DNA of 64,000 nucleotides from Paractinoplanes tereljensis. GTDB lineage: Bacteria; Actinomycetota; Actinomycetes; Mycobacteriales; Micromonosporaceae. Below, one piece after another: positions 16,894 through 24,549 of this stretch. A program made the translations under genes and the position numbers. The stretch lies in assembly GCF_016862435.1 (NCBI RefSeq), contig NZ_BOMY01000050.1, positions 248,001-312,000 on the forward strand, read 5' to 3'. Position 1 is the stretch's first letter. Every line of letters starts with the position of its first letter. Below the pieces are notes generated by a model. It searched no databases and was not told where the DNA came from. It worked only from the letters and a program-made list of their open reading frames with translations.

Positions 16894-17342
16894 GCCTGGC
16901 CCCTCAACCCCGGCACGAGGCCTGGATGCGGCGGGCGATCGAGGTCGCGTCGTCGTTTCCGGACGACGTGCCGGTGGGGGCGGTCGTCTACGACGCCGAG
17001 GGGCAGGAACTGGCCGCCGCCGGCAACGAGCGGGAGGCGACCGGGGATCCGACCGGGCACGCCGAGATCGTTGCGCTGCGGCGGGCGGCCACGCTTGTCG
17101 GTAGCTGGCGGCTCGACGGCTGCACCCTGGTGGTGACGCTGGAGCCCTGCACGATGTGTGCCGGGGCGCTGGTGCTGGCGCGGGTGTCCACGCTCGTGTT
17201 CGGGGCGTGGGAGCCCAAGACCGGCGCCGTGGGGTCGCTGTGGGACGTGGTGCGGGACCGCCGGCTCAATCACCGGCCGGAGGTCTACTCCGGGGTGCTC
17301 GAGGCGGAGTGTGCCGCTCTGGTGCGCGACTTCTTCCGATGA
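16890..17342 (+). CDS. tadA: tRNA-specific adenosine deaminase
   Basis: A 150-residue deaminase that converts adenosine 34 of tRNA-Arg(ACG) to inosine for decoding. The cytidine-deaminase-fold zinc site is complete: HAE with its catalytic glutamate and the PCTMC pair of cysteines. The GTG at 16890 overlaps the stop of the preceding associated gene. Length and motif spacing are normal for bacterial TadA. Confidence 0.95.
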   Translation: MSLAPQPRHEAWMRRAIEVASSFPDDVPVGAVVYDAEGQELAAAGNEREATGDPTGHAEIVALRRAATLVGSWRLDGCTLVVTLEPCTMCAGALVLARVSTLVFGAWEPKTGAVGSLWDVVRDRRLNHRPEVYSGVLEAECAALVRDFFR

Positions 17343-17399
17343 GCTTCCCGGTTCGGGTTCGCTGCGGTTGTGGAAGGTGTCACGCGTACGGATAGAGGG

Positions 17400-17432
17400 T
17401 GCCGCGGCGTCGCCAAGAGTGACGCCGCGGCA
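17400..17432. terminator. Bidirectional terminator between tadA and deoD
   Basis: TGCCGCGGCGTC (17400-17411) and GACGCCGCGGCA (17421-17432) form a perfect 12-bp stem with a nine-base loop. It lies between the convergent tadA stop (17342) and deoD stop (17439). Confidence 0.7.
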
Positions 17433-17438
17433 GCAAGC

Positions 17439-18155
17439 TCAGGCCGCGTCGGCGATCGCGGTCTCCAGACCGATCCGCACCATGTCGCCGAAGCCCTGCT
17501 CACGCTGGGCCGAGTCCATCTTCTCGCCGGTCTTGATGTGATCGCTCACGGTGAGGATGGTCAGCGCCTTGGCGCGGTAGCGGGCGGCGATCGTGTAGAT
17601 CGCGGCGGATTCCATCTCGACCGCGAGCACGCCGTAATCGGCCAGCGAGTCGTAGAGGTCGGGGCGGTCGGTGTAGAACGCGTCGGCCGCCAGGATCGGA
17701 CCCACCCGCAGGCTGGTGCCCTGGCGCTCGGCCACCTCGACGGCGGTGCGCAGCAGCTCGAAGTTGGCCACCGGCGCGTAGTCGATCAGGCCGTCGAAGC
17801 GGGACCGGTTCATGTTCGAGTCGGTCGCCGAGCCGATCGCCGCGATCACGTCGCCCAGCTGCAGGTCCATCGCCAGCGCGCCGCAGGAGCCGATCCGGAT
17901 GACGGACTTCACGCCGTACTCGTTGATCAGTTCGTGGGTGTAGATCGACGCCGACGGCATGCCCATGCCGGAACCCTGCACGGACACCCGAACGCCCTGA
18001 TAGGTGCCGGTGAAGCCGAGCATCCCGCGGACCTGGGTGTAGCACTTGGCGTCCTGCAGGAAGTTTTCCGCGATCCACTTCGCCCGCATCGGGTCGCCCG
18101 GGAGCAGAACCCGCTCGGCGATGTCGCCCGGCTGCCCGCCGATGTGCACGCTCAT
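17439..18155 (-). CDS. deoD: Purine-nucleoside phosphorylase, DeoD type
   Basis: A 238-residue trimer/hexamer-type purine-nucleoside phosphorylase, which splits purine nucleosides with phosphate in nucleotide salvage. The phosphate-binding motif LLPGDPMRAKWIAE is near residue 17 and SGMGMPSASIY follows. VIRIGSCGA, the nucleoside-site VEMESAAIY and the catalytic aspartate in TVSDH are all present. A GAGGAG site precedes the ATG at 18155. It is a monocistronic gene between terminators. Confidence 0.95.
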   Translation of the reverse strand: MSVHIGGQPGDIAERVLLPGDPMRAKWIAENFLQDAKCYTQVRGMLGFTGTYQGVRVSVQGSGMGMPSASIYTHELINEYGVKSVIRIGSCGALAMDLQLGDVIAAIGSATDSNMNRSRFDGLIDYAPVANFELLRTAVEVAERQGTSLRVGPILAADAFYTDRPDLYDSLADYGVLAVEMESAAIYTIAARYRAKALTILTVSDHIKTGEKMDSAQREQGFGDMVRIGLETAIADAA

Positions 18156-18261
18156 GCTTCGTGCTCCTCTGCTCGGTTGGTCATGGGCCCGATCCTGCCA
18201 GGCCAGAGCAGCCGCCCTCGGTAATGGGGTAACCCGGCGGCGGACCCACGCGAGACTCCTG

Positions 18262-18267
18262 TAACCT
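18262..18267 (+). promoter_or_regulatory. -10 box of tRNA-Ser(CGA)
   Basis: TAACCT ends seven bases before the tRNA 5' end at 18275. No good -35 match was seen. Confidence 0.4.
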
Positions 18268-18274
18268 ACTTCGC

Positions 18275-18364
18275 GGTGGTGTGTCCGAGCGGCCTAAGGA
18301 GCACGCCTCGAAAGCGTGTGAGGGTGCAAGCCCTCCAAGGGTTCAAATCCCTTCACCACCGCCA
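18275..18364 (+). tRNA. tRNA-Ser (anticodon CGA)
   Basis: A class II tRNA with a long variable arm. The acceptor stem GGTGGTG pairs with CACCACC (18354-18360), then the discriminator G, and CCA is encoded at 18362-18364. The anticodon stem CACGC/GCGTG holds the loop CTCGAAA with anticodon CGA at 18309-18311, reading UCG. The T arm carries GGTTCAAATCC. All stems are intact. Confidence 0.97.
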
Positions 18365-18366
18365 CT

Positions 18367-18405
18367 GAGCCCGGCGACTCCTAAACGGAGTCGCCGGGCT
18401 CTTTT
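18367..18405 (+). terminator. Strong terminator of tRNA-Ser(CGA)
   Basis: GAGCCCGGCGACTCC (18367-18381) pairs with GGAGTCGCCGGGCTC (18387-18401) around a five-base loop and is followed by TTTT. It begins two bases after the encoded CCA. Confidence 0.9.
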
Positions 18406-18720
18406 GTGACCAATTCGGGATCACGCTCGGTGATCCAAGATCATTCCGCCGTACGTCCCGGTTCGGGCTCCACCGTTCGGGTGTTCGCCATGATCAGATG
18501 TCCTGCACGTAACGCAATCGTTTCGGCGTCCAGAGGCCTTGGTCCCGAGCTGGACCGATTACCTGGCGTGACGAAGAGTGGACGGCCCTGCGACCTTCAC
18601 TGTTGCGCAAGTCACCGGGCCAAAAACCACCGGATCAGACAATGCGCTCCAACCGGCTGGCGAGAAGTTTTCACAAGATTGCCCTACGCCGATGCCTGAA
18701 ATCTGTCCTAGATTTGACAT
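18406..18720. other. 315-base gene-free stretch
   Basis: No convincing gene or RNA structure was found. The right end carries the TAGATT box (18709-18714) of the small gene at 18721. Confidence 0.4.
18709..18714 (+). promoter_or_regulatory. -10 box for the leaderless gene at 18721
   Basis: TAGATT ends six bases before the GTG at 18721, and no ribosome site precedes that codon, so the message probably starts at the start codon. Confidence 0.4.
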
Positions 18721-18930
18721 GTGAGAGTTGAGCATCACTGGTGGAATGGTGACGTCCGGATCGCACGCCGTGACGTCTACGTCCGCACCGACGGCGATCT
18801 GTGGGAAGTCGAAGCTCAGATGGGCGGGCCGCAGGGCAAGTCGAAGGTGCAACAGTGTCCGGGCAAGGCCTCCGCCTTGATCCTGGCAGACGCGTGGCGT
18901 GGTCCACGCTGGCAGTGGCGCGAGATCTAG
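18721..18930 (+). CDS. Small Trp-rich hypothetical protein
   Basis: A 69-residue protein (MRVEHHWWNGDVRIARRD...). It has strand-like alternation, six tryptophans and a C-terminal GPRWQWREI, and suggests a small beta-rich domain. No signal peptide, membrane segment or known motif is visible. Codon bias matches neighbouring genes, a leaderless -10 box precedes it, and a terminator follows at 18988. Together these support a real single-gene unit. The function is unknown. Confidence 0.65.
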   Translation: MRVEHHWWNGDVRIARRDVYVRTDGDLWEVEAQMGGPQGKSKVQQCPGKASALILADAWRGPRWQWREI

Positions 18931-18987
18931 AGCGCCTTGGGCCGGCTGCGCCGCTCGCATGACACCATCGGCCAGCCGAATTTTTCT

Positions 18988-19021
18988 GAACGGGTCGGAC
19001 CCCTCGGGGTCTGACCCGTTC
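18988..19021 (+). terminator. Terminator after the small gene
   Basis: GAACGGGTCGGACCC (18988-19002) pairs with the arm ending at 19021 through a stem of about 15 bp that includes one G-U pair and a tetraloop. GTGTTT follows. Confidence 0.7.
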
Positions 19022-19084
19022 GTGTTTCCGCTGCACTCTGCGCAAATCGGACCGATTGTCCGGTGGCAATCACTTCGGTGGATC

Positions 19085-19090
19085 TAGCTT
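19085..19090 (+). promoter_or_regulatory. -10 box for the STAS gene
   Basis: TAGCTT ends seven bases before the ATG at 19098, which has no ribosome-binding site. A leaderless start is likely. Confidence 0.4.
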
Positions 19091-19097
19091 TTCTCCC

Positions 19098-19439
19098 ATG
19101 AAGGCCACTGTCACCGACCACCGTTGCGACGTCGCGGTGCTGCATCTCAAAGGTGAACTGGACGCCGAAACCTCAGTGAATCTCCGCACCACCCTGGCCG
19201 ACCTGCTGGAGCGCCCGGTTCCCCGGATCGTGGTCGACCTGACCGAACTGAAATTCTGCGACTCGGTCGGCCTGAGCGCCTTCATCACCAGTAAACAGGT
19301 GATCACCGCGCGTGGCGGTTGGCTCAGCTTCGCGGGGGCCAACCCGTTCCTGGTACGGCTCTTGGAAACCGTCGGACTCAGCAAATACTTCGCGATCTTC
19401 CCCGAGGTGGACGACGCGATCGCCGCCGCCCAGCTCTGA
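19098..19439 (+). CDS. STAS-domain anti-sigma factor antagonist
   Basis: A 113-residue single STAS-domain protein. In the SpoIIAA/RsbV family it binds and neutralises an anti-sigma kinase when a conserved serine is unphosphorylated. The phosphorylation motif is intact as FCDSVGLSAF near residue 58, and the domain length is complete. No anti-sigma kinase or sigma factor gene is adjacent, so its partner must be elsewhere. It is a single gene between its own -10 box and a terminator. Confidence 0.9.
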   Translation: MKATVTDHRCDVAVLHLKGELDAETSVNLRTTLADLLERPVPRIVVDLTELKFCDSVGLSAFITSKQVITARGGWLSFAGANPFLVRLLETVGLSKYFAIFPEVDDAIAAAQL

Positions 19440-19455
19440 AACCCCATGCAACGAA

Positions 19456-19478
19456 GGCCGGACCCGCCGGGTCCGGCC
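19456..19478. terminator. Terminator between the STAS gene and the antitoxin gene
   Basis: GGCCGGACCC (19456-19465) and GGGTCCGGCC (19469-19478) form a 10-bp stem with a three-base loop. It lies between two convergent genes and can act on both strands. Confidence 0.65.
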
Positions 19479-19518
19479 CGTCGCGTCGCGGCAATTTAGG
19501 ACCGCCAACTGCCCGATG

Positions 19519-19734
19519 TCACCCTGCCGTGCGAGGGAGGCCGTCGAAGGTGGTGGCATCCCAGAGCTCCGCATCGGGCGAGTCATCCCACTCGCTGAAC
19601 GCCTCCGCGTATTGCCTGGCAAGCTGCCGGTCGCGCAGAAGGCTGACAGCCTCGTGGAGGACGGCCGAACGGCTTGGCCCCTGCTCGTCGGGGAACCTGA
19701 CATCCTCCTCAGGCAGGCTGACGCGAATCTTCAT
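19519..19734 (-). CDS. MazE-like / ribbon-helix-helix antitoxin, apparently orphan
   Basis: A 71-residue protein with a ribbon-helix-helix start: MKIRVSLPEEDVRF is the DNA-binding strand, SRSAVLHEAVSLLR the helix. An acidic C-terminal half (YAEAFSEWDDSPDAELWDA) is of the type that wraps a MazF-like toxin. In related actinobacterial modules the toxin gene follows and often overlaps the antitoxin gene. Here the next bases downstream (19518-19441) hold only a terminator, and no toxin-like frame is present on either side. It may control other promoters or neutralise a toxin encoded elsewhere. Confidence 0.7.
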   Translation of the reverse strand: MKIRVSLPEEDVRFPDEQGPSRSAVLHEAVSLLRDRQLARQYAEAFSEWDDSPDAELWDATTFDGLPRTAG

Positions 19735-19843
19735 GCATAGATCCTGCCAACGGTGGGTTCAGGGTGCTACTCGCTGGTGGCGATGGTCGCCGATCCGGTG
19801 ATACGGCGGTCATGTCGCGTGCCGGCTGAGCCGGCGCAGCAAA

Positions 19844-19870
19844 AAGGCCGGACGCAACGTGTCCGGCCTT
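19844..19870 (-). terminator. Terminator of tRNA-Ser(GGA)
   Basis: AAGGCCGGAC (19844-19853) and GTCCGGCCTT (19861-19870) form a perfect 10-bp stem. On the minus strand it follows the tRNA and is followed by a T-run. Confidence 0.8.
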
Positions 19871-19881
19871 CGTGTTGTTGC

Positions 19882-19969
19882 TGGCGGAGGATACGAGATT
19901 CGAACTCGTGAGGGGTTTCCCCCAACACGCTTTCCAAGCGTGCGCCCTAGGCCACTAGGCGAATCCTCC
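19882..19969 (-). tRNA. tRNA-Ser (anticodon GGA)
   Basis: A class II tRNA on the minus strand. The 5' acceptor arm GGAGGAT (19969-19963) pairs with ATCCTCC (19892-19886), followed by discriminator G and encoded CCA (19884-19882). The anticodon loop is TTGGAAA, with GGA at 19935-19933, reading UCC and UCU. A long variable arm and the GGTTCGAATC-type T arm are present. Confidence 0.96.
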
Positions 19970-19976
19970 GTCGGCC

Positions 19977-19982
19977 AGAATA
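19977..19982 (-). promoter_or_regulatory. -10 box of tRNA-Ser(GGA)
   Basis: On the minus strand TATTCT ends seven bases before the tRNA 5' end at 19969. The -35 region is a poor match. Confidence 0.4.
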
Positions 19983-20049
19983 CAGACTTCCGGGGCCGGG
20001 GTTGCGTGCGGGTCGGCGCACGGAACGAAACCGGGTTCGGTAGGCTTCC

Positions 20050-20142
20050 GGGCAGCCCCTCGTGCGGCGTGTATCTCGTGAACCTCCCCAGGGCCGGAAG
20101 GCAGCAAGGATAAGCGGGCTCTGACGGGTGCACGGGGGGTCC
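20050..20142 (+). ncRNA. ffs: Bacterial small signal recognition particle RNA (4.5S)
   Basis: The conserved SRP core is unmistakable: GTGAACCTCCCCAGG, then the GGAAGGCAGCAAGG internal-loop segment that binds Ffh. The ends pair: CCCCTCGTGC (20056-20065) with GCACGGGGGG (20130-20139). The position directly before dnaX is usual in actinobacteria. With Ffh it targets membrane proteins during translation. Ends are estimated to within about five bases. Confidence 0.93.
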
Positions 20143-20216
20143 TTCGTTTCCACCCCCTCGTTGGTTCTTGTCGTACCCCCGACGGACAATGGCCCGGTCG
20201 TTGAGGAGGGGTAGGA

Positions 20217-23200
20217 GTGTCACTCGCTCTGTACCGCAAGTACCGTCCACGGACTTTCGCCGAGGTCATCGGGCAGGAGCACGTCACCGAGCCGTTGTCG
20301 CAGGCTCTGCGCAGTGGCCGGCTGCACCACGCCTACCTGTTCTCCGGGCCACGTGGCTGCGGCAAGACGTCCAGCGCGCGCATCCTGGCCCGCTCGCTCA
20401 ACTGCGAACAGGGCCCCACGCCAGAACCGTGCGGCGTGTGCCTGTCCTGCCGCTCGCTGATGAACGACGGTGCCGGCTCGATCGACGTCATCGAGATCGA
20501 CGCGGCCTCGCACGGTGGTGTCGACGACGCTCGTGAGCTGCGGGAAAAGGCGTTCTTCGCGCCCGCCAACAGCCGCTACAAGATCTACGTCATCGACGAG
20601 GCGCACATGGTCTCGTCGGCCGGCTTCAACGCGCTGCTCAAGCTCGTCGAAGAGCCCCCGGAATACGTGAAGTTCATCTTCGCCACGACGGAACCGGAAA
20701 AGGTGCTCGGCACCATCCGCTCCCGCACCCACCACTACCCCTTCCGGCTGATTCCGCCGGCGGTTCTGCGGCCCTACCTGCAGCAGCTCACCGAGGCCGA
20801 GGGCGTGCACGTCGAGCCGGCCGTGCTCCCGCTCGTGGTGCGGGCCGGCGGCGGGTCGGCGCGAGACACCCTCTCGGTGCTCGACCAGCTGATCGCCGGG
20901 GCCGGCCCCGACGGGGTCAGCTACAGCCGCGCGGTCGCCCTGCTCGGCGTCACCGACGTCGCCCTGATCGACGAGATGTGCGACGCCCTGGCCGCCGGCG
21001 ACGGTGCCGCCGCCTACCAGACAATCGACCGGGTCGCCGAGGCCGGCCACGACCCGCGCCGCTTCGCCTCCGACCTGCTCGAACGCTTCCGCGACCTGAT
21101 CATCCTGCAGCAGGTGCCCGACGCGGTGACCAAGGGCTTGATCGACGGCCCGGCCGACCAACTCGAGGCGATGACCGCGCAGGCCGGCCGGCTCGGCCCG
21201 GCGACGCTGTCGCGCTGCGCCGACATCGTGCACAACGGCCTGGTGGAGATGCGCGGCACGACCGCGCCGCGGCTGCTGCTCGAGCTGGTCACGGCACGCA
21301 TGCTGCTGCCCGGGGCGGAAGACTCGACGGGCTCGCTGCTGCAGCGCCTGGAGCGCATGGAGCGGCGACTCACGCTGGGCGGAGAGATTCCAGCCGTACG
21401 GGATGAGCCCGCCCCCGCCGCGTCCACCGCACCGGTCGTGGCTTCCGCCGCTCCGGCCTCTGCGCCACCCGCCGCCGCCGCCGCCGTCGTCGGCGGGGGC
21501 GGGGGCGGGGCGAAGGCGGCTGCGCTGGCCGCGGCTGCGGCTGCCGGAAAGAAGTCGGCTTCGGCCACGGCCAATCGGCGGCCTGCTTCTTCTTCGCCGG
21601 CGGCTTCGCCGGCGGCTTCGCCTGGTGCGGCCCAGCCGGCTCCGGAAGCGGTCGCTCCGCGGCCGGTGTCACCCGCTGCCCCGGCTTCTGCGCCCGCCGC
21701 CGTGGCTTCTGCGCCCGCCGCGCCGGTTTCGGGCGCGCCCGCCGCGCCGGCGGCGTCCGTGCCCGCGCCGGGCCCGGAGTATTACGACGACGAGCCGCCT
21801 TGGGACGACGAGCCGGACTATGAACCGGTTCCCGAGCAGGACCGGTCGGCGGCGGCCGTTCCCCCGGTCGCGCCGAAGCTTGCGCCGGTCGGGGATTCGC
21901 CAGCGCATCCGGTCGAGCCAGTAGCGAGTCCGTCCGACTCGCCGACGCGATCCGCCGAGCCGGTAGCGGCAGCAGTGGTCGAATCGGCACCGGTGGCCTC
22001 GGCCGCACCGGCGCAGGCCGCAGCACCATCGCAGGCCGCAGCATCTGCACCGGCAGCGGCGCAGGCCGCAGCACCGGCAGTGGCGCAGGCCGCAGCACCG
22101 GCAGCGGCGCAGGCCGCAGCGCCTGGACCGGCAGCGGCGCCGGCCGCGCCCGCGCCGTCGGCAGCGGCGCCGGTGGCGCCAGACGTCCCCGTGGCGTCGG
22201 CCGCACCGACGCCGGCTAGGTCTGGTCAGCCGGCCGGTCTTCTGCCGGATGCGCCTGAGGAGCCGGGGGCCGCGGCCGTTGCTGACCTTCCCGGTCAGGT
22301 CACGGTGGAAACCGTGCGCGAGGTGTGGCCGGAGATCATCACGGCCATCAAGCGGCAGCCGAATGGCAAGATCGCCGGGCCGATGGCCGCGAGCGCCGTG
22401 GTTCGGGCTCTCGACGGCGACACCGTGGTGCTGGTGTTCCAGCACCAGAACTTCGTCGACCGGATCAGCCGGTTCTTCTCGCTGATCACCGACGCGCTCT
22501 ACGAGACCCTCGGTGGTCGCTGGCAGATCCGCTGCGAGGTCGGCACCGGGGGTGGTGGGGTGCCGGCGGCCCGGGTCGCCGAGCGCCGTGAGGTGCCGAC
22601 GAACGGCGGTCGCGCGCCGTCCCGCAACGACTCCGCGCGTGAGCCGGCCGCTCAGGTCTCGGCCCCGCCGCGGGCGGCCTCCGGAGCGCAGCAGTCGCAG
22701 GCCGCGGCGGCCCGGCCGCCGCAGACCCGTCGCCAGGAGGCCGAGTCGTCCTCGGCCGGCGACGACGAGTGGCCGGAACCGGCCAAACCAGGCGGCCCGA
22801 CGGCACCGGCCGCCCCGGAAGCGGTGGACGACGAGGAGGACTGGCCGGAGGTCCGGCAGGTCGGTGGACCCCCGCCGGTCACTGATTCGCGCCCGTCGCC
22901 GACGACCGGTGCCGCCGCGGGCAGCAACATCGAAGCGGACGACTCGCCCAGCGTCGCCGCCGCGCGCCCGGATGCGTCCGGCGCCGCGTCAGCGAACCCC
23001 GCGCCCAGCGCCAACGGTTACTCGAGCGAGCCGACTGCGGGCCTGGCCGACACGGTGGCGATCGACCGGCCGACCGCTGTCGGCGACAGCGGCGATCCGG
23101 CACCTCGCGCCGCGTCCTCGACCGCCGAAGCCACCGTCGCGCCCCATGCAGTCTCTTCAGCTGCCGGCACCGTCCCGCCGCACGCCGCGTCCCCGGCTTC

Positions 23201-23954
23201 CGAGGCCGGCGCGTCGCGTACCGCGTCTCCGGCTTCTGAGGCTGGCGCCGGATCCCCAGCTTCTGAGACCGGGGCGTCGCGGGCCGGATCCCCGGCTTCT
23301 GAGGCTGGCGCGCCGCGCGCCGGATCCCCGGCTTCTGAGGCTGGCGCGTCGCGCGCTGGATCCCCTGCTTCTGAGGCTGGCGCATCGCGCACCGCATCCT
23401 CGCCCTCCGGGGCCGGCGCTTCGCACGCCGCCGTCCCCGAGGCCGGGACTTCTACACCGAACGCCGTCCCCCCAGGGGCCCCGGCCGCTGGGCCTGGCGT
23501 CGCTGCGGCGCGTGCCGCAGCGCTGGCGGCTGGGACCGCTGCTTCAAACGTTGCATCACCGGCGGCCGGGACCTTCGTGCCTCCGGCTGCCGCTGACACT
23601 CCGCCGGCCGGGCGGGGTGGGCGTAACGCCGGGCCCGGTGGCGGGGCGGGGGCCGCGCGGGCCGCTCTCGCCGCGGCGCGGCAAGCGGCTGCGGCACGTC
23701 CAGCCGGGGCCCCGGCGGCGCCGGGCGGGAACCGTGCCTGGGCCGATGGCTCGCCCACCGAGGAAGCCCCCTACGACCCGGACTATGACGGTGCGCCGCC
23801 GGCGGGTGGGCCGGCTGGGTTCGAGGGCTTCGATCCGGGTGATGAGCCGTCGGACGAAGTGATCGACGAGAAGACCGCCCGGGAAAGCGGCGAACAACAG
23901 GCCCTCCGACTCCTCCAGGAACTGCTCGGCGCGGAGAAGATCGGCGAGAGCTGA
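20217..23954 (+). CDS. dnaX: DNA polymerase III gamma/tau subunit
   Basis: A 1245-residue clamp-loader ATPase, about twice the length of typical DnaX. Residues 1-370 are the conserved AAA+ part: Walker A GPRGCGKT at 44-51, zinc-binding cysteines 63, 72, 75 and 78, Walker B YVIDEAHM near 125, and sensor 1 FATTEPEKV. A very long Ala/Pro/Ser linker follows (about 400-680). A folded tau-like domain then appears (VETVREVWPEIITAIKRQ to GGRWQIRCEV), then another 400 low-complexity residues including 12-residue repeats, and a conserved acidic C-terminal tail. The GTG at 20217 has GGAGGGGTAGGA just upstream. The excess length comes from repeat expansion, not from an added domain. The stop codon lies inside a 12-bp tandem repeat. 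Confidence 0.95.
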   Translation: MSLALYRKYRPRTFAEVIGQEHVTEPLSQALRSGRLHHAYLFSGPRGCGKTSSARILARSLNCEQGPTPEPCGVCLSCRSLMNDGAGSIDVIEIDAASHGGVDDARELREKAFFAPANSRYKIYVIDEAHMVSSAGFNALLKLVEEPPEYVKFIFATTEPEKVLGTIRSRTHHYPFRLIPPAVLRPYLQQLTEAEGVHVEPAVLPLVVRAGGGSARDTLSVLDQLIAGAGPDGVSYSRAVALLGVTDVALIDEMCDALAAGDGAAAYQTIDRVAEAGHDPRRFASDLLERFRDLIILQQVPDAVTKGLIDGPADQLEAMTAQAGRLGPATLSRCADIVHNGLVEMRGTTAPRLLLELVTARMLLPGAEDSTGSLLQRLERMERRLTLGGEIPAVRDEPAPAASTAPVVASAAPASAPPAAAAAVVGGGGGGAKAAALAAAAAAGKKSASATANRRPASSSPAASPAASPGAAQPAPEAVAPRPVSPAAPASAPAAVASAPAAPVSGAPAAPAASVPAPGPEYYDDEPPWDDEPDYEPVPEQDRSAAAVPPVAPKLAPVGDSPAHPVEPVASPSDSPTRSAEPVAAAVVESAPVASAAPAQAAAPSQAAASAPAAAQAAAPAVAQAAAPAAAQAAAPGPAAAPAAPAPSAAAPVAPDVPVASAAPTPARSGQPAGLLPDAPEEPGAAAVADLPGQVTVETVREVWPEIITAIKRQPNGKIAGPMAASAVVRALDGDTVVLVFQHQNFVDRISRFFSLITDALYETLGGRWQIRCEVGTGGGGVPAARVAERREVPTNGGRAPSRNDSAREPAAQVSAPPRAASGAQQSQAAAARPPQTRRQEAESSSAGDDEWPEPAKPGGPTAPAAPEAVDDEEDWPEVRQVGGPPPVTDSRPSPTTGAAAGSNIEADDSPSVAAARPDASGAASANPAPSANGYSSEPTAGLADTVAIDRPTAVGDSGDPAPRAASSTAEATVAPHAVSSAAGTVPPHAASPASEAGASRTASPASEAGAGSPASETGASRAGSPASEAGAPRAGSPASEAGASRAGSPASEAGASRTASSPSGAGASHAAVPEAGTSTPNAVPPGAPAAGPGVAAARAAALAAGTAASNVASPAAGTFVPPAAADTPPAGRGGRNAGPGGGAGAARAALAAARQAAAARPAGAPAAPGGNRAWADGSPTEEAPYDPDYDGAPPAGGPAGFEGFDPGDEPSDEVIDEKTARESGEQQALRLLQELLGAEKIGES
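22003..22150 (+). repeat. Ala/Gln/Pro codon repeat inside dnaX
   Basis: Imperfect tandem units of about 21-30 bases encode AQAAAPA-type peptides. They are part of the disordered linker and keep the reading frame. Confidence 0.7.
23189..23411 (+). repeat. 36-bp in-frame tandem repeat near the end of dnaX
   Basis: Seven successive units, mostly 12 residues long, of the form SPASEAGAxRxA/G are visible. The DNA units share gcttctgaggctggcgc-like cores and differ by few bases, which points to recent slippage or unequal crossing-over. One unit is shortened to nine residues. All keep the frame. Confidence 0.85.
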
Positions 23955-24069
23955 GGCGCCAGCTGAGGCGCCGGCTGGGGCGGCGGCTGAGGCACCAGCT
24001 GAGGCGGCGGCTGAGGCACTGGCTGGGGTGGCGGCTGAGGCACTGGCTGAGGCGCCAGCTGGGGCGATG
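23950..24069 (+). repeat. Ten tandem 12-bp units straddling the dnaX stop codon
   Basis: Ten exact-length units of the pattern GCTGRGGYNNNN run without a break from 23950 to 24069. The dnaX TGA (23952-23954) is formed by the first unit. In the frame one base off from dnaX the repeat reads A-E/G-A-x and stays open to a TAG at 24190. The array resembles the coding repeats just upstream. Confidence 0.9.
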
Positions 24070-24209
24070 GCTTACCGCCTGGCCGGTGGGTGGCGTGTGG
24101 TCGGTGGGGCGGGTGGGGCGGCTACGCTGGGCGGCGATTGGCGTTGGGCACCGGGTGGGTATCGGCATGGCCGGAAACCCGGTGACTTCTAGTTCGAGGA
24201 GCGGTGGCA

Positions 24210-24545
24210 ATGCGGCCCGGTGGACAGCCGAACATGCAGCAGATCATGAAGCAGGCGCAGAAGATGCAGCAGCAGGTGGCTCAGGCTCAGGCCGAGCTGG
24301 CTGCCGCCGAGCTGACCGGCAGCGCCGGCGGCGGGCTGGTCAGCGTGGTCATGACCGGGCTGGGCGAGGTCAAGTCCGTGCGCATCGACCCCGCGGCCGT
24401 CGACCCGGACGACATCGAGTCGCTCGAAGACCTGGTGCTCGCCGCGATCCGCAACGCCGCCGAGGCGCAGCGGGAACTGACCGAGGCCAAGATGGGCCCG
24501 GCCACCGGTGGTCTCGGTGGCGGCCTGGGCATTCCGGGGTTCTGA
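24210..24545 (+). CDS. ybaB: YbaB/EbfC family nucleoid-associated protein
   Basis: A 111-residue YbaB/EbfC protein, a dimeric DNA-binding nucleoid protein usually encoded between dnaX and recR. The signature helix MQQIMKQAQKMQQQVAQAQAELA and the central strand segment GGGLVSVVMTGLGEVKSVRIDP are clear, and a Gly-rich tail ends the protein. The ATG at 24210 is preferred because GAGGAG lies eight bases upstream; a GTG two codons earlier is too close to that site. The recR start follows after four bases. Confidence 0.93.
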   Translation: MRPGGQPNMQQIMKQAQKMQQQVAQAQAELAAAELTGSAGGGLVSVVMTGLGEVKSVRIDPAAVDPDDIESLEDLVLAAIRNAAEAQRELTEAKMGPATGGLGGGLGIPGF

Positions 24546-24549
24546 CCCG

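Noticed and set aside
23950..24069. Possible CRISPR array
   Set aside because: Units are 12 bp, contiguous and without spacers; no cas genes are present.
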